From positions 1 through 26,854 of the forward strand of contig OMUE01000157.1 in NCBI GenBank assembly GCA_900314165.1: a stretch of 26,854 bases of DNA. Direction: 5' to 3'. Position 1 is the first letter of the stretch; every line of letters starts with the position of its first letter. The notes beneath the pieces are model-generated. The model saw only the letters and a program-made list of their open reading frames with translations. It did not search any database and was not told the DNA's origin. The DNA comes from an uncultured Acidaminococcus sp. (GTDB taxonomy: Bacteria; Bacillota_C; Negativicutes; Acidaminococcales; Acidaminococcaceae). Both the position numbers and the translations under genes were made by a program. Positions 15,641 through 24,452 of the stretch are shown one piece after another.

Positions 15641-16621
15641 AGTATCCTCATACACTGCAACCTGTCCGCACTCGACCCGTTTTACCTTGGCATGGTGCAC
15701 CAGGTATTCCAGGTGGGCTATGGTCTCGGCTAGGGCGAACCATTTCTGGGTCACAGGGAAATCTTCCCACTTCTTGCCCCGCATGGACCAGGTCAGGTGA
15801 GGGGCAAGCTCGTAAGCTGTTGCACCGGGATGATTTTCCACGGCCCGCAGGGTTTCGGCCAGGCGGTTATGGTGATGCTGCTTCAGCTCGTCAATCCGTT
15901 CCATAATGGACGTACGTCCTTTGCGATGGCCGGGCAGAGCCAGCTTTACAGGCAGCTCCCGGACCTTGTCCAGGCTGTGAAGGTACGTTTCCAGGGCATC
16001 GGGCATGTGGAGCCAGGATTGGATGTTGGGAGAGATGTCAAACAGGATATGGTCACTGGTGAAGAAGATTTCCTCCTTGGGCAGGTACAGGCAGCACAGG
16101 CCCTTCGTGTGGCCAGGAGTGTTGATGATGGTGAAATCCTCATCTGCAAAATGCAGCACGTCCCCATCGTCAACCAAGACTGCGGGAAAATGGGGATCCG
16201 GCGAAAATTTTCGGGCCTGGTTGTTCCGCTGCAATTCAATGTTTTCTTCCGGCATGCCTTCCTGGCGGAACCGGTTTTCCATATAGGGCCAGGTGATGCC
16301 TGCTGCGGTCAGCTGGAAATACTGGTAGTCTCCCCGATGCATGTAGACGGTGCTGCCACCTTTTACAAAATCGCCTGTAAGGCCCGTATGATCCGAATGG
16401 AGATGGGTCAGGAACAGGTCCGTGCGGGCAAGGTCCACGTTCAGCTCCTTCAGGCCGGCAAACAAGGCCTCCCGGCATTCCGGCCGGTTAAAGCCTGTAT
16501 CGATCACTAAAAACCGTTCTTTGCCCCGGACAACGTAGCTGTTCAGGTTTCGCAAAGGATTCTGGGGCAGGGGCACGTCAATCCGAAAAATATCCGGATG
16601 AGTATAAATCTGTTCTACCAT
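15629..16621 (-). CDS. Metallo-beta-lactamase-fold hydrolase
   Basis: A 330-residue cytoplasmic metal-dependent hydrolase. The metal-binding motif HLHSDH is at residues 73-78, with further ligands in PGHTKG (near 170), SDH (near 190) and LPGH (near 231). A C-terminal helical domain of about 90 residues follows, as in several uncharacterised MBL-fold enzymes; the substrate is not predictable. I chose the ATG at 16621 because GAGG lies five bases upstream; a GTG two codons earlier would sit on top of that site. The start is seven bases after the peptidase stop, so the two form an operon. The last codons and the TGA lie within a dispersed repeat. Confidence 0.88.
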   Translation of the reverse strand: MVEQIYTHPDIFRIDVPLPQNPLRNLNSYVVRGKERFLVIDTGFNRPECREALFAGLKELNVDLARTDLFLTHLHSDHTGLTGDFVKGGSTVYMHRGDYQYFQLTAAGITWPYMENRFRQEGMPEENIELQRNNQARKFSPDPHFPAVLVDDGDVLHFADEDFTIINTPGHTKGLCCLYLPKEEIFFTSDHILFDISPNIQSWLHMPDALETYLHSLDKVRELPVKLALPGHRKGRTSIMERIDELKQHHHNRLAETLRAVENHPGATAYELAPHLTWSMRGKKWEDFPVTQKWFALAETIAHLEYLVHHAKVKRVECGQVAVYEDTGVR

Positions 16622-16628
16622 GGGCACC

Positions 16629-17744
16629 TCACAGGTTCCAGATAAAGGCAGCCAGCTGCTTTAAGCCAAAAGGCACCGTACTCATATCCATTTCTTCGTG
16701 CACCGTATGGGCACCCCTGCCTTCGCAAACCCCGAAGGCCATAGCCGGAATGTGCCGGCTGAGAGGGATGTTGGCATCCGTGCTGCTGCCGTTAAAGGAG
16801 GTGTTCAGCCCTTCCCGTTTGCGGATGGCTGTAATGCGGTCGTAGATTTCGTGCTTCAGGATACCGTCGCTGCAGGGCCGTTCTCCCAGAAGCAGGGTTT
16901 CTACCTGCACATCGTTTTTTGTATGGGCCTTCAGGATGTCTTTGAAAGCATTGTCCAATTTCTTTAATTCTGTAGCGGACTCTGAGCGCATATCCACTGT
17001 GAATTCCACGTCTTCTGCAATGGAGTTCACTGTACGGCCACCCTGGATGGTGCCCACGTTGTAGGTGGTTTTAGGGGACTTAGGCACCCGCAGGGCATAC
17101 AGATCCCGGATCATGCCGGCGGCTTCGTTAATGGCATTGGCATTGCCGAAAGCGCCGAAGCTGTGGCCGCCCGGCGTAACTACGTGGACCGCATAGCGCA
17201 TGGAGCCTACAGCCAGGTTTACGAACCGGTTGCAGTTGCCATCCACGGCGATAAAGTAGGACAGCTTGTCCCCCCAGATATCCGTCAGATAACGGCTGCC
17301 CTTCAGGTTGCCCAGGCCTTCTTCCCCAACGTTGAAGGCAAAGACGGCGGGAGTCTGGAGCTTCATGGACAGCATCATGCGGATCAAAAACAGTAGGGCG
17401 GCTACGGAAGAGCTGTTGTCCCCGGAGGAAGGGGCCTTCAGGATATGGCCGTCGATGTCCGGGATGATTTCCGTGACACCGGCAAATACCGTGTCCATGT
17501 GGGCCGTGTACAGGGGAAACTTGCCTTCTTTGGGCAGGCAGTGAGGATAAACTACGTTGCCGGCTTCGTCGATGTAGGCTCCTTCTGCCCCCATGGCCTT
17601 CAGCTGATCCAGGATCCATTGGGCTTTCTTGTCCTCTTCGCCCGTAGGGGATGGCAGGGACGTAACATCATAGTGGACCTGGAAATATTCAGGAAGATTA
17701 TTATCGATATAATCGTAGATCATCTTACGCAATACTTCGTTCAT
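16629..17744 (-). CDS. M20-family metallopeptidase
   Basis: A 371-residue dinuclear zinc peptidase or amidohydrolase of the M20/M25/M40 group, resembling peptidase T-like enzymes. Visible metal and catalytic residues are AHMDTV (H82, D84), SSGDNSS (D109, the bridging position), NVGEEG (E141 catalytic, E142), AVDGN (D168) and a C-terminal histidine in GAHTVHEEM. A dimerisation domain lies between about 180 and 290 (starting PGGHSFGAFGNANA). There is no signal peptide, so it probably acts on short peptides in the cytoplasm. GGAGGTG stands four bases before the ATG. It is the first gene of a two-gene unit with the hydrolase. Confidence 0.9.
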   Translation of the reverse strand: MNEVLRKMIYDYIDNNLPEYFQVHYDVTSLPSPTGEEDKKAQWILDQLKAMGAEGAYIDEAGNVVYPHCLPKEGKFPLYTAHMDTVFAGVTEIIPDIDGHILKAPSSGDNSSSVAALLFLIRMMLSMKLQTPAVFAFNVGEEGLGNLKGSRYLTDIWGDKLSYFIAVDGNCNRFVNLAVGSMRYAVHVVTPGGHSFGAFGNANAINEAAGMIRDLYALRVPKSPKTTYNVGTIQGGRTVNSIAEDVEFTVDMRSESATELKKLDNAFKDILKAHTKNDVQVETLLLGERPCSDGILKHEIYDRITAIRKREGLNTSFNGSSTDANIPLSRHIPAMAFGVCEGRGAHTVHEEMDMSTVPFGLKQLAAFIWNL

Positions 17745-17775
17745 AGAGCACCTCCGAGATAGGTAGTATGGGATT

Positions 17776-17781
17776 ATTATA
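17776..17781 (-). promoter_or_regulatory. Possible -10 box for the peptidase-hydrolase operon
   Basis: TATAAT on the minus strand, 31 bases before the peptidase ATG. The -35 position falls at the edge of the tandem repeat region (TTTTTC-like) and is weak, so this is tentative. Confidence 0.4.
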
Positions 17782-17804
17782 ACAGAAATCAGGGGCTGGA
17801 AAAA

Positions 17805-17966
17805 GCGAAGAGCGAAGAGCGAAGAGCGAAGAGTGAAGAGGCGCCTGCGGCGGGCAAGGAAGAAACGAAGAAAGTGAAAAGCGAAAAGTGAAAAGTGAAA
17901 AGGCGCCTGCGGCGGGCAAGGAAGAAACGAAGAAAGCGAAAAGCGAAAAGTGAAGAGAGAAAAGGT
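17805..17966. repeat. Heptamer repeat and 62-bp tandem duplication
   Basis: Four copies of GCGAAGA and one GTGAAGA follow each other (about 17805-17840). Then a unit starting GGCGCCTGCGGCGGGCAAGG and continuing GAAGAAACGAAGAAAG occurs at 17840 and again at 17902, a period of 62 bases with almost no differences. The same motifs occur in degraded form at 57-120 and 20597-20760. Open frames here encode only Ser-Leu-Phe-Ala-rich low-complexity peptides and are not called genes. Confidence 0.75.
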
Positions 17967-18106
17967 GTGCGCTGCACTGCCCCCTCGCCAGATGCAAGCA
18001 TCTGGCCCTCTCCCCCTACGGGGGCGACACGCCCGCAGGGCAGCGCCCTGTCATCCCCGCAGGGGAGGGGAACCGGCGCAGCCGGTGGTGGGGCCGTCCG
18101 GAGGAC
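17967..18106. repeat. Train of six short hairpins, copy 2 of the GC-rich repeat
   Basis: In order: GCCAGATGC-AA-GCATCTGGC (17987-18006), CCCCC-TAC-GGGGG (18012-18024), CAGGGC-AGC-GCCCTG (18036-18050), CCCC-GCA-GGGG (18055-18065), ACCGGC-GCA-GCCGGT (18072-18086) and GTCC-GGA-GGAC (18096-18106). All have 2- or 3-base loops. The first 60 bases recur at 121-179. There is no T-run, so this is not an ordinary terminator. It occupies part of the 812-base gene-free stretch before trpE. Confidence 0.75.
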
Positions 18107-18166
18107 TATTAACCTGTTACATCCTTTACACCTATTAACGTAATAAGAAATTTTTAACAAAAATTT

Positions 18167-18195
18167 TTGACTTCCCAGGTCCTGAGTGCTAGTAT
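18167..18195 (+). promoter_or_regulatory. Promoter of the tryptophan operon
   Basis: TTGACT (18167-18172), a 17-base spacer and TAGTAT (18190-18195), about 35 bases before the start of the T-box structure. Confidence 0.7.
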
Positions 18196-18223
18196 GTATA
18201 CATAATTTCAAAACACACTGAAA

Positions 18224-18476
18224 CCGTTGAGATGGAGATAACGTCAGAGAATGTGCTGACAGAGAGTCCGGGATGGTGGAATCCGGATAGTAACAGGCTG
18301 GCAAATGGACCATCGAGGGCGCAATGAAATCTTCGGAAAGTATCCTGCGACGCAGCACCGACGTTACCGGTGAGGAATGTGTTGGCATTCTGCTGAGGGT
18401 GTAATGGGAAACCATTACATAACAGGGTGGTACCGCAGGTTATGAGCCTGTCCTTGTAGAAGGACAGGTGTTTTTT
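18224..18476 (+). promoter_or_regulatory. Tryptophan T-box leader with terminator
   Basis: A T-box riboswitch that senses uncharged tRNA-Trp. The base of Stem I is GATGG (18231-18235) with CCATC (18310-18314). The specifier codon TGG (18306-18308) lies one A before that strand, as expected for tRNA-Trp. The AGAGAG element follows at 18261-18266. A Stem III-like hairpin GTAATGG-GAAA-CCATTAC is at 18401-18418. The T-box sequence AGGGTGGTACCGCA (18424-18437) would pair with the tRNA acceptor end. The antiterminator arms ACAGG (18422-18426) and CCTGT (18447-18451) compete with the terminator stem at 18447-18468, which is followed by TGTTTTTT. Uncharged tRNA-Trp should thus switch on trpE-G-D-C-F-B-A. 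Confidence 0.93.
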
Positions 18477-18498
18477 GTTATAGGCCTCTTTTATGGTA

Positions 18499-18537
18499 CG
18501 GACATCCGGGTGGAATGACCAAAGGATGTCTGTTTTT
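18499..18537 (+). terminator. Second terminator-like hairpin before trpE
   Basis: A 9-bp stem with one G-T pair (arms 18499-18507 and 18524-18532, containing GACATCC/GGATGTC) is followed directly by TTTTT. It lies between the T-box terminator and the trpE ribosome binding site. No leader peptide with clustered tryptophan codons accompanies it. Confidence 0.6.
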
Positions 18538-18556
18538 CTATATAAGGAGGAAACTC

Positions 18557-20023
18557 ATGAGCCAGATGACTTTGGAACAAATCAAAAGCATAGCGGCAGG
18601 GTACCCGGCAGTGCCCGTGGCCCGGGAAATCTTTGCGGACACCATTACCCCTATCGGGCTGGTCAGCCTGGTCCGCAAGGCTACGGACAAGTATTTCCTG
18701 CTGGAAAGCCTGGACAAGGAAGACGAATCCGGCCGCTATTCCTTCGTAGGCTGCGAACCCATCGCCCGGGTCCGGGCCAAGGATAAGAAGGTCCAGGTGG
18801 AAATCGAAGGCAGCATCATTCCCGTAGATCCGAATCAGCCACTGGAGGCGGTGCGGGCCCTGTTGAAAGCCTATAAGATTCCGGAAGTACAGGGATTACC
18901 ACCCTTTACCGGTGGCTTCGTAGGGTATTTCTCCTACGACTTCATCCAGTACTGCGAGCCCAGCCTGCACTTTGATCCGGCCAAGGCTACGGATTTCCCG
19001 GATTTTGACCTGATGCTGTTTGACAAGGTCATCGTGTTTGATAACTTTACCCAGAAGCTGTTCCTTATTGTGAATATGAAGACGGACAATCTGGAAGCCA
19101 ATTACGCCAAGGCCGTGAAGGAACTGGACCAGCTGGAAGCCCTCGTCCGGCAGCCTGTGGAACCGCCACCGTTCACAAAAGCAGTTATGGGTCCCGTGTC
19201 CAGCAATCAGCCTAAAGAGCTGTACGCTGAGAACGTAAAGAAGGTGAAGGAACACATTCGCCAGGGAGATATTTTCCAGGCTGTGTACTCCCAATGTTTC
19301 TCCGCCGATTACGATCAGGACCTGTTCAACATGTACCGGGTGCTGCGGACCACGAATCCCTCCCAGTACATGGTGTACCTGAAAAACGAGAAGGTGGAAA
19401 TCGCCGGTTCCTCTCCGGAAACCCTGATCCGGGTCCAGGGCCGGACCATTACGTCCATGCCCATCGCCGGTACCCGCCGGCGGGGCCGGACCCTGGAAGA
19501 AGATAAGGCCCTGGAGCAGGAAATGATTACGGATCCTAAAGAACTGGCCGAACACAATATGCTGGTGGATCTGGCCCGGAACGATGTGGGCAAGGTTTCG
19601 GAATTCGGTTCCGTCACCGTGCAGGATTACCTGCTGGTGAAGAAATTCTCCCATGTCATGCACATTACCAGCCGGGTCATGGGCACGCTGAAGCAAGATA
19701 AGGACGCCATAGACACCCTGTGTGCAGCCTTCCCGGCAGGAACGTTATCCGGAGCTCCGAAAGTGAGAGCCTGCGAGATCCTGGACGAGCTGGAACCTCA
19801 GCGGAGAGGTCCCTACGGTGGCGGCATGGGGTATCTGGACTTTGCCGGCAACATGGACATCTGCATCACCATCCGCACGGCTGTGAAATACGGTAACAAA
19901 GTGTATTTCCAGTCCGGCAGCGGCATCGTAGCGGACTCCAAGATTGAAGACGAATTTATGGAAACGGTGAATAAGGCAGCCGCTGTGAAGACGGCTCTGC
20001 TGGCAACCACGGAGGGTGAGTAA
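18557..20023 (+). CDS. trpE: Anthranilate synthase component I
   Basis: A 488-residue enzyme that converts chorismate, with ammonia from TrpG, to anthranilate, the first step of tryptophan synthesis. The N-terminal tryptophan-feedback motif LLES is at residues 48-51. The chorismate-binding domain shows SSPETLIRV, PIAGTRRRGRT, DLARNDVGKV, FPAGTLSGAPK and GGGMGYLDFAGNMD in the usual order. Length is normal. The ATG at 18557 has AAGGAGG seven bases upstream; an in-frame start 14 codons earlier lacks one and overlaps the second hairpin. It is the first gene of the operon under the tryptophan T-box, and its stop touches the trpG start codon. Confidence 0.97.
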   Translation: MSQMTLEQIKSIAAGYPAVPVAREIFADTITPIGLVSLVRKATDKYFLLESLDKEDESGRYSFVGCEPIARVRAKDKKVQVEIEGSIIPVDPNQPLEAVRALLKAYKIPEVQGLPPFTGGFVGYFSYDFIQYCEPSLHFDPAKATDFPDFDLMLFDKVIVFDNFTQKLFLIVNMKTDNLEANYAKAVKELDQLEALVRQPVEPPPFTKAVMGPVSSNQPKELYAENVKKVKEHIRQGDIFQAVYSQCFSADYDQDLFNMYRVLRTTNPSQYMVYLKNEKVEIAGSSPETLIRVQGRTITSMPIAGTRRRGRTLEEDKALEQEMITDPKELAEHNMLVDLARNDVGKVSEFGSVTVQDYLLVKKFSHVMHITSRVMGTLKQDKDAIDTLCAAFPAGTLSGAPKVRACEILDELEPQRRGPYGGGMGYLDFAGNMDICITIRTAVKYGNKVYFQSGSGIVADSKIEDEFMETVNKAAAVKTALLATTEGE

Positions 20024-20596
20024 ATGGTCCTGATCATAGATAACTACGACAGCTTTACGTATAACCTGTATCAGCTCATCGGTACCCTGAATCCGGATGT
20101 GCGGGTCATCCGCAACGACGCCATTACGGTGGAAGGCATCCGCAAGCTGGCACCGGAACAGCTGATCTTATCCCCGGGCCCTGGGAGACCCTGCGATTCC
20201 GGGGTCTGCGAACCGGCTCTCCGGGAACTGAAAGGGGAATTCCCCATCCTGGGCGTGTGCCTGGGCCATCAGGCCATCGGGGAAGTGTTCGGTGGCACCG
20301 TCACCTACGCCCGGCAGCTCATGCATGGTAAGCAGTCCATGGTGACGTTGGACAAGACGAGCCCCTTATTTAAGGGGCTGCCGGACCATATCCTCGTAGG
20401 CCGGTACCATTCCCTGGCCATTGATCCGGATACCATGCCGGATGTGCTGAAGGCCACGGCGGTCACAGAGGACGGCGAAGTCATGGCCGTGGAACATCGG
20501 GACTATCCCATCTACGGCCTGCAGTTCCATCCTGAATCCATCCTGACGCCCAAGGGAATGACGATTCTGAAGAATTTCCTGGCACTGGGGAAGTGA
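20024..20596 (+). CDS. trpG: Anthranilate synthase component II (glutamine amidotransferase)
   Basis: A 190-residue class I glutamine amidotransferase that supplies ammonia to TrpE. The catalytic triad is Cys79 (GVCLGHQ), His169 and Glu171 (FHPES). The opening IIDNYDSFTYNLYQ and the oxyanion stretch SPGPGRP are typical. It is a single-domain protein, not fused to TrpD as in some enterobacteria. The ATG follows the trpE stop directly, with GGAGGGTGAG as ribosome binding site. A role shared with para-aminobenzoate synthesis (PabA) is possible, as in Bacillus, and cannot be excluded from sequence. A 231-base repeat-filled gap follows. Confidence 0.95.
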   Translation: MVLIIDNYDSFTYNLYQLIGTLNPDVRVIRNDAITVEGIRKLAPEQLILSPGPGRPCDSGVCEPALRELKGEFPILGVCLGHQAIGEVFGGTVTYARQLMHGKQSMVTLDKTSPLFKGLPDHILVGRYHSLAIDPDTMPDVLKATAVTEDGEVMAVEHRDYPIYGLQFHPESILTPKGMTILKNFLALGK

Positions 20597-20810
20597 AAAC
20601 AGAGAAAAGCGAAGAGTGAAGAGACCGCTGCGCAGAGCTTGGCGAGATGATAGATGATAGATGATAGAACCTGTTGTCGGGGGTTAGAGATTTGCGGCCG
20701 CAAGGTAGAAGAAAATAGACGTTAAAGGCTAGTGGCCTGCGGCAGCAAGGAAGAAAGAAAAAACCGTAGGGGCGCCCCAGAGCGAAGCGGCGGTGCGCCC
20801 GCATAAAGAG
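20597..20810. repeat. Composite intergenic repeat inside the trp operon
   Basis: The gap between trpG and trpD is a mosaic. A GCGAAGA/GTGAAGA stretch (20605-20624) comes first, then an AGATGATAGA-family arm (20645-20689) with AGATGATAGATGATAGATG, CCTGTTGTC and GGGGTTAGA. A degraded CTGCGGCAGCAAGGAAGAAA unit (20737-20758) and a GC-rich palindromic part (GGGGCGCCCC, 20770-20779) follow. No gene or clear terminator is seen. Confidence 0.7.
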
Positions 20811-20827
20811 ATTAGGAGGAAACAATT

Positions 20828-21850
20828 ATGATTAAAGAAGCGATTATCAAACTGGTGGATAAAGGGGACCTGACCTACGACGAAGCGAAGACCGTCATGC
20901 TGGAAATCATGGGCGGCAAGACCACGGCCACCCAGAATGCGGCGTTTCTGGCTGCTATGTCCACCAAGAGCACGAAGGCTGAGACCATAGACGAAATCTC
21001 CGGCTGTGCCGAAGCCATGCGTTCCCTGGCCACACCCGTGCCCCATCCGGGCCTGGAAGTGCTGGAAATCGTAGGTACCGGAGGCGACGGTGCCCACTCC
21101 TTCAACATTTCCACCACGTCCGCCATGGTGCTGGCAGCCGGCGGCGTAAAGGTAGCCAAGCACGGCAACCGGGCAGCTTCTTCTCTCAGCGGCACGGCGG
21201 ACTGCCTGGAAGCCCTGGGCGTAAACATCCAGCAGGATCCGGCCCTGGCCCTGAAGATGCTGCAGGAAACGAACTTCTGCTTCTTGTTCGCCCAGAAATA
21301 CCACGCAGCCATGAAATACGTGGGCCCCATCCGCAAGGAACTGGGCTTCCGGACTGTGTTCAACATCCTGGGACCTTTGACGAACCCCGCAAAACCGGAA
21401 ATGTTTGTGCTGGGGGTCTATGACGGCTACCTGGTAGAACCGCTGGCCAAGGTGCTGTGCTCCTTGGGCGTAAAACGGGGTGTCGTAGCCTATGGCCAGG
21501 AAAAACTGGACGAAATCTCTCCTAACGGCCCTACTACCATCTGCGAACTGAAAGATGGGGATTACCGGACCTCTGTGATCCGCCCTGAAGACTTCGGACT
21601 AGTGCCCGGCACGAAGGACGAACTGGTTGGCGGTACTCCTGCAGAAAATGCCCAGATTACCAGAAACATCCTGGCAGGCAAGCTCCAGGGCACAAAGCGC
21701 AATGCAGTGCTCATGAATGCCGGTACGGGCCTGTTCGTAGCCGGCAAGGCAGCCTCCATCAAAGAAGGCGTGGCCCTGGCTGCAGACCTCATTGACAGTG
21801 GTAAGGCTCTGGCTGCTCTGGAAAACGTCATCAAAGTCAGCAACGAATAA
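20828..21850 (+). CDS. trpD: Anthranilate phosphoribosyltransferase
   Basis: A 340-residue enzyme that transfers phosphoribose from PRPP to anthranilate. The PRPP-binding loop GTGGDG is at 83-88, followed by NIST (93-96) and KHGNRAASS (about 108-116). The helical N-terminal domain and length are normal. AGGAGG precedes the ATG, so translation restarts efficiently after the 231-base repeat-containing gap that separates it from trpG. The following gene trpC starts 12 bases after its stop. Confidence 0.97.
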   Translation: MIKEAIIKLVDKGDLTYDEAKTVMLEIMGGKTTATQNAAFLAAMSTKSTKAETIDEISGCAEAMRSLATPVPHPGLEVLEIVGTGGDGAHSFNISTTSAMVLAAGGVKVAKHGNRAASSLSGTADCLEALGVNIQQDPALALKMLQETNFCFLFAQKYHAAMKYVGPIRKELGFRTVFNILGPLTNPAKPEMFVLGVYDGYLVEPLAKVLCSLGVKRGVVAYGQEKLDEISPNGPTTICELKDGDYRTSVIRPEDFGLVPGTKDELVGGTPAENAQITRNILAGKLQGTKRNAVLMNAGTGLFVAGKAASIKEGVALAADLIDSGKALAALENVIKVSNE

Positions 21851-21862
21851 GAGGGTGTCATA

Positions 21863-22648
21863 ATGATTCTGGATACTCTGGCAGATGTTTCCCGGCAGCG
21901 GGTAACAGAAGACAAAAAGAAAATATCCTTATTCGCTATGAGGGCAGAGGCGGAGGGCCTGCCGAAAGACCGGGCAGGAATCTTCCGCAAGGCCTTGTCC
22001 GGTCAGGGACTTCACTTCATTACAGAAGTGAAGAAGGCATCCCCGTCCAAGGGCCTCATCGCCCCGGATTTTCCCTACGTGCTCATTGCCAAACAGTATG
22101 AAGATGCCGGTGCCAGCGCCATCTCCGTATTGACGGAACCAAAATATTTCCTGGGGTCCGACCAGTACCTGCGGGAAATCCGGGAAAAAGTCCGGATCCC
22201 CCTGCTCAGGAAGGACTTTACGGTGGACGACTATCAGGTGTATCAGGCAAAAAACCTGGGAGCTGATGCGGTGCTTCTCATCTGTGCCATCCTCAGCGAC
22301 AGCCAACTGGAAGAATACAGGCTGGCAGCGGAAAGCCTGGGCATGGATGCCCTAGTGGAAGCCCACGATGCCCAGGAAGTGGAACGGGCCCTTCGGTCCG
22401 GTGCCAAAGTGGTGGGCGTCAACAACCGAAACCTGAAGGATTTCACGGTGGACATCCACAATAGCATGAACCTGCGGCAGCTGGTACCGCCGGAAATCCT
22501 GTTTGTAGCGGAAAGCGGCATCAAGAGCAGGGCCCAGACGGCGGAGCTGGAACAGGCCGGCGTCAATGGCGTGCTCATCGGGGAAACGCTCATGCGCAGC
22601 GGCAACATGAAAGAAAAACTGGATGAGCTGCGGGGGCGGTCCCTATGA
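21863..22648 (+). CDS. trpC: Indole-3-glycerol phosphate synthase
   Basis: A 261-residue TIM-barrel enzyme that closes the indole ring to give indole-3-glycerol phosphate. The active-site stretch EVKKASPSKG is at 55-64, followed by LRKDF, VEAHD, GVNNRNL and AESGI in the usual barrel order. Not fused to TrpF. GAGGGTG precedes the ATG, and its end overlaps the trpF start by four bases (ATGA). Confidence 0.97.
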   Translation: MILDTLADVSRQRVTEDKKKISLFAMRAEAEGLPKDRAGIFRKALSGQGLHFITEVKKASPSKGLIAPDFPYVLIAKQYEDAGASAISVLTEPKYFLGSDQYLREIREKVRIPLLRKDFTVDDYQVYQAKNLGADAVLLICAILSDSQLEEYRLAAESLGMDALVEAHDAQEVERALRSGAKVVGVNNRNLKDFTVDIHNSMNLRQLVPPEILFVAESGIKSRAQTAELEQAGVNGVLIGETLMRSGNMKEKLDELRGRSL

Positions 22649-23271
22649 CGAAAGTAAAGATCTGCGGCCTGAGAAGGCCGGAAGATGTGGCTATGGTGAA
22701 CCGTTGGCGGCCCGACTATGCAGGCTTCGTGTTTGCAGCGGGCAAGCGCCAGGTCACTAAAGAAAAAGCGAAAGCCCTGCGGCAGCAGTTGGATGTGAGC
22801 ATTCCTGCTGTAGGCGTCTTCGTGAGAGAACCGGTGGAAAAGGTAGCAGAATTGGCCAATGAGGGGATTATCCAACTGATTCAGCTTCACGGAGACGAGA
22901 ACGCCGCTTATATAGCCGCCTTGCGGAATTTGACGAAGGCTCCCATCATCAAGGTCCTCCGGGTCAAAGACAAAGAAAGCCTGAAGCGCTTGGATCAGTG
23001 GGACTGCGAATACTTCCTGCTGGACGCCTTTTCCAAGAGCCAGTTTGGAGGTTTGGGCAAGACCTTCGACCATAACCTGTTAAAAGACCTGAACCTGCCA
23101 AGACCATTTTTCCTGGCAGGCGGGCTGAATGAGGGAAATATAGAGGACGCCCTTTCCTGCGTACACCCCTACGCTGTGGATACCAGCAGCGGAGTGGAGA
23201 CGGACGGCGTCAAAGATGAAGAAAAAATCCGCGGATTCATCCGCGCAGTAAGAAAAGAGGAGCAACCATGA
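22645..23271 (+). CDS. trpF: Phosphoribosylanthranilate isomerase
   Basis: A 208-residue TIM-barrel isomerase acting between TrpD and TrpC in the pathway. The catalytic cysteine is in KICGL (C7) and the catalytic aspartate in LLDAFS (D127); the phosphate-binding end shows AGGLNEGN and DTSSGVET. The start overlaps the trpC stop and the end overlaps the trpB start, each as ATGA, so the three are translationally coupled. Confidence 0.96.
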   Translation: MTKVKICGLRRPEDVAMVNRWRPDYAGFVFAAGKRQVTKEKAKALRQQLDVSIPAVGVFVREPVEKVAELANEGIIQLIQLHGDENAAYIAALRNLTKAPIIKVLRVKDKESLKRLDQWDCEYFLLDAFSKSQFGGLGKTFDHNLLKDLNLPRPFFLAGGLNEGNIEDALSCVHPYAVDTSSGVETDGVKDEEKIRGFIRAVRKEEQP

Positions 23272-24452
23272 GCAGAGGTAGATTTGGTAAACACGGCGGC
23301 CAGTATGTGTCCGAAACGTTGATGAACGCGGTCCTGCAGCTGGAAGAAGCCTACAATCATTATAAGAACGATCCGGAATTCCTGCAGGAGCTGAAGACCC
23401 TATACCACGACTATGCCAACCGTCCCAGCATGCTGTATTACGCAGAGAAAATGACGAAGGACCTAGGCGGCGCCAAGATTTATCTGAAACGGGAAGACTT
23501 GAACCATACAGGAGCCCACAAAATCAACAATGTGCTGGGCCAGTGCCTGCTGGCTAAGAAGATGGGCAAGAAGAGAGTCATCGCCGAAACCGGTGCCGGC
23601 CAGCACGGGGTTGCCGCTGCTACGGTAGCTGCCCTTATGGGCATGGAATGCGTAGTGTACATGGGCAAGGAGGACACCATCCGCCAGGCCCTGAACGTGT
23701 ATCGGATGCAGCTGCTGGGAGCTACGGTCGTTCCCGTCACTACCGGTACGGGCACCCTGAAGGACGCTGTCAGCGAGGCCATGCGGGATTGGTGCGCCCG
23801 GGTGGAAGATACGTTCTACGTACTGGGCTCTGCCATGGGTCCCCATCCTTATCCTACCATGGTCCGGGATTTCCAGAAGATCATCGGCGAAGAAGTGAAA
23901 GCCCAGCTCATGGAAAAAGAAGGCAAGCTGCCCGATGTGGTTATGGCCTGCGTAGGCGGCGGCAGCAACGCCATCGGCATGTTCTATGACTTCATTCCTG
24001 ATAAATCCGTCCAACTCATCGGCGTAGAAGCGGCCGGCCGGGGCATCGATACGGCCCAGACGGCAGCTACCATCGCCTGTGGCAAGCCCGGCATCTTCCA
24101 CGGCATGGAATCCTATTTCCTGCAGGATGAAGATGGCCAGATCGCTCCTGTGTACTCTATTTCCGCTGGCCTGGATTATCCCGGCATCGGACCAGAACAC
24201 GCCATGCTGTACGATACGGGCCGTGCCCAGTACGTGCCCATTACGGATGATGAATCCGTCCAGGCTTTTGAATACCTGTCCCGTACGGAAGGCATCATTC
24301 CTGCCATTGAAAGCGCTCACGCGGTGGCCTATGCCATGAAGCTGGCTCCCACCATGGCCAAGGACAAGATCATCGTCATCAATCTGTCCGGTCGGGGCGA
24401 TAAAGACGTAGCGGCTATTGCCAGATATAAGGGGGTTGACCTGCATGACTAG
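23268..24452 (+). CDS. trpB: Tryptophan synthase beta subunit
   Basis: A 394-residue PLP enzyme that joins indole and serine to give tryptophan, working as an alpha2-beta2 complex with TrpA. The PLP lysine is in [15 protein letters not shown] (K85), the catalytic glutamate in AETGAGQHG (near 107), and the phosphate cup in GGGSNAIG. It is the standard TrpB1 type, not the longer TrpB2. GAGGAGCAACC precedes the ATG. The trpA start lies eight bases before its TAG stop. Confidence 0.98.
   Translation: MSRGRFGKHGGQYVSETLMNAVLQLEEAYNHYKNDPEFLQELKTLYHDYANRPSMLYYAEKMTKDLGGAKIYLKREDLNHTGAHKINNVLGQCLLAKKMGKKRVIAETGAGQHGVAAATVAALMGMECVVYMGKEDTIRQALNVYRMQLLGATVVPVTTGTGTLKDAVSEAMRDWCARVEDTFYVLGSAMGPHPYPTMVRDFQKIIGEEVKAQLMEKEGKLPDVVMACVGGGSNAIGMFYDFIPDKSVQLIGVEAAGRGIDTAQTAATIACGKPGIFHGMESYFLQDEDGQIAPVYSISAGLDYPGIGPEHAMLYDTGRAQYVPITDDESVQAFEYLSRTEGIIPAIESAHAVAYAMKLAPTMAKDKIIVINLSGRGDKDVAAIARYKGVDLHD

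Noticed and set aside
17805..17966. Tandem repeats as a possible CRISPR array
   Set aside because: Repeats are adjacent or 62 bases apart without unique spacers of constant length, and no cas gene is present.
17789..18415. Minus-strand frame rich in Ser, Leu, Phe and Ala
   Set aside because: It is produced by the GCGAAGA-type repeats and runs through the T-box leader on the opposite strand; no start site or domain.
18493..18786. Short frame after the T-box as a tryptophan leader peptide
   Set aside because: It has a single early Trp codon, no ribosome binding site and runs into trpE; the T-box explains the regulation better.
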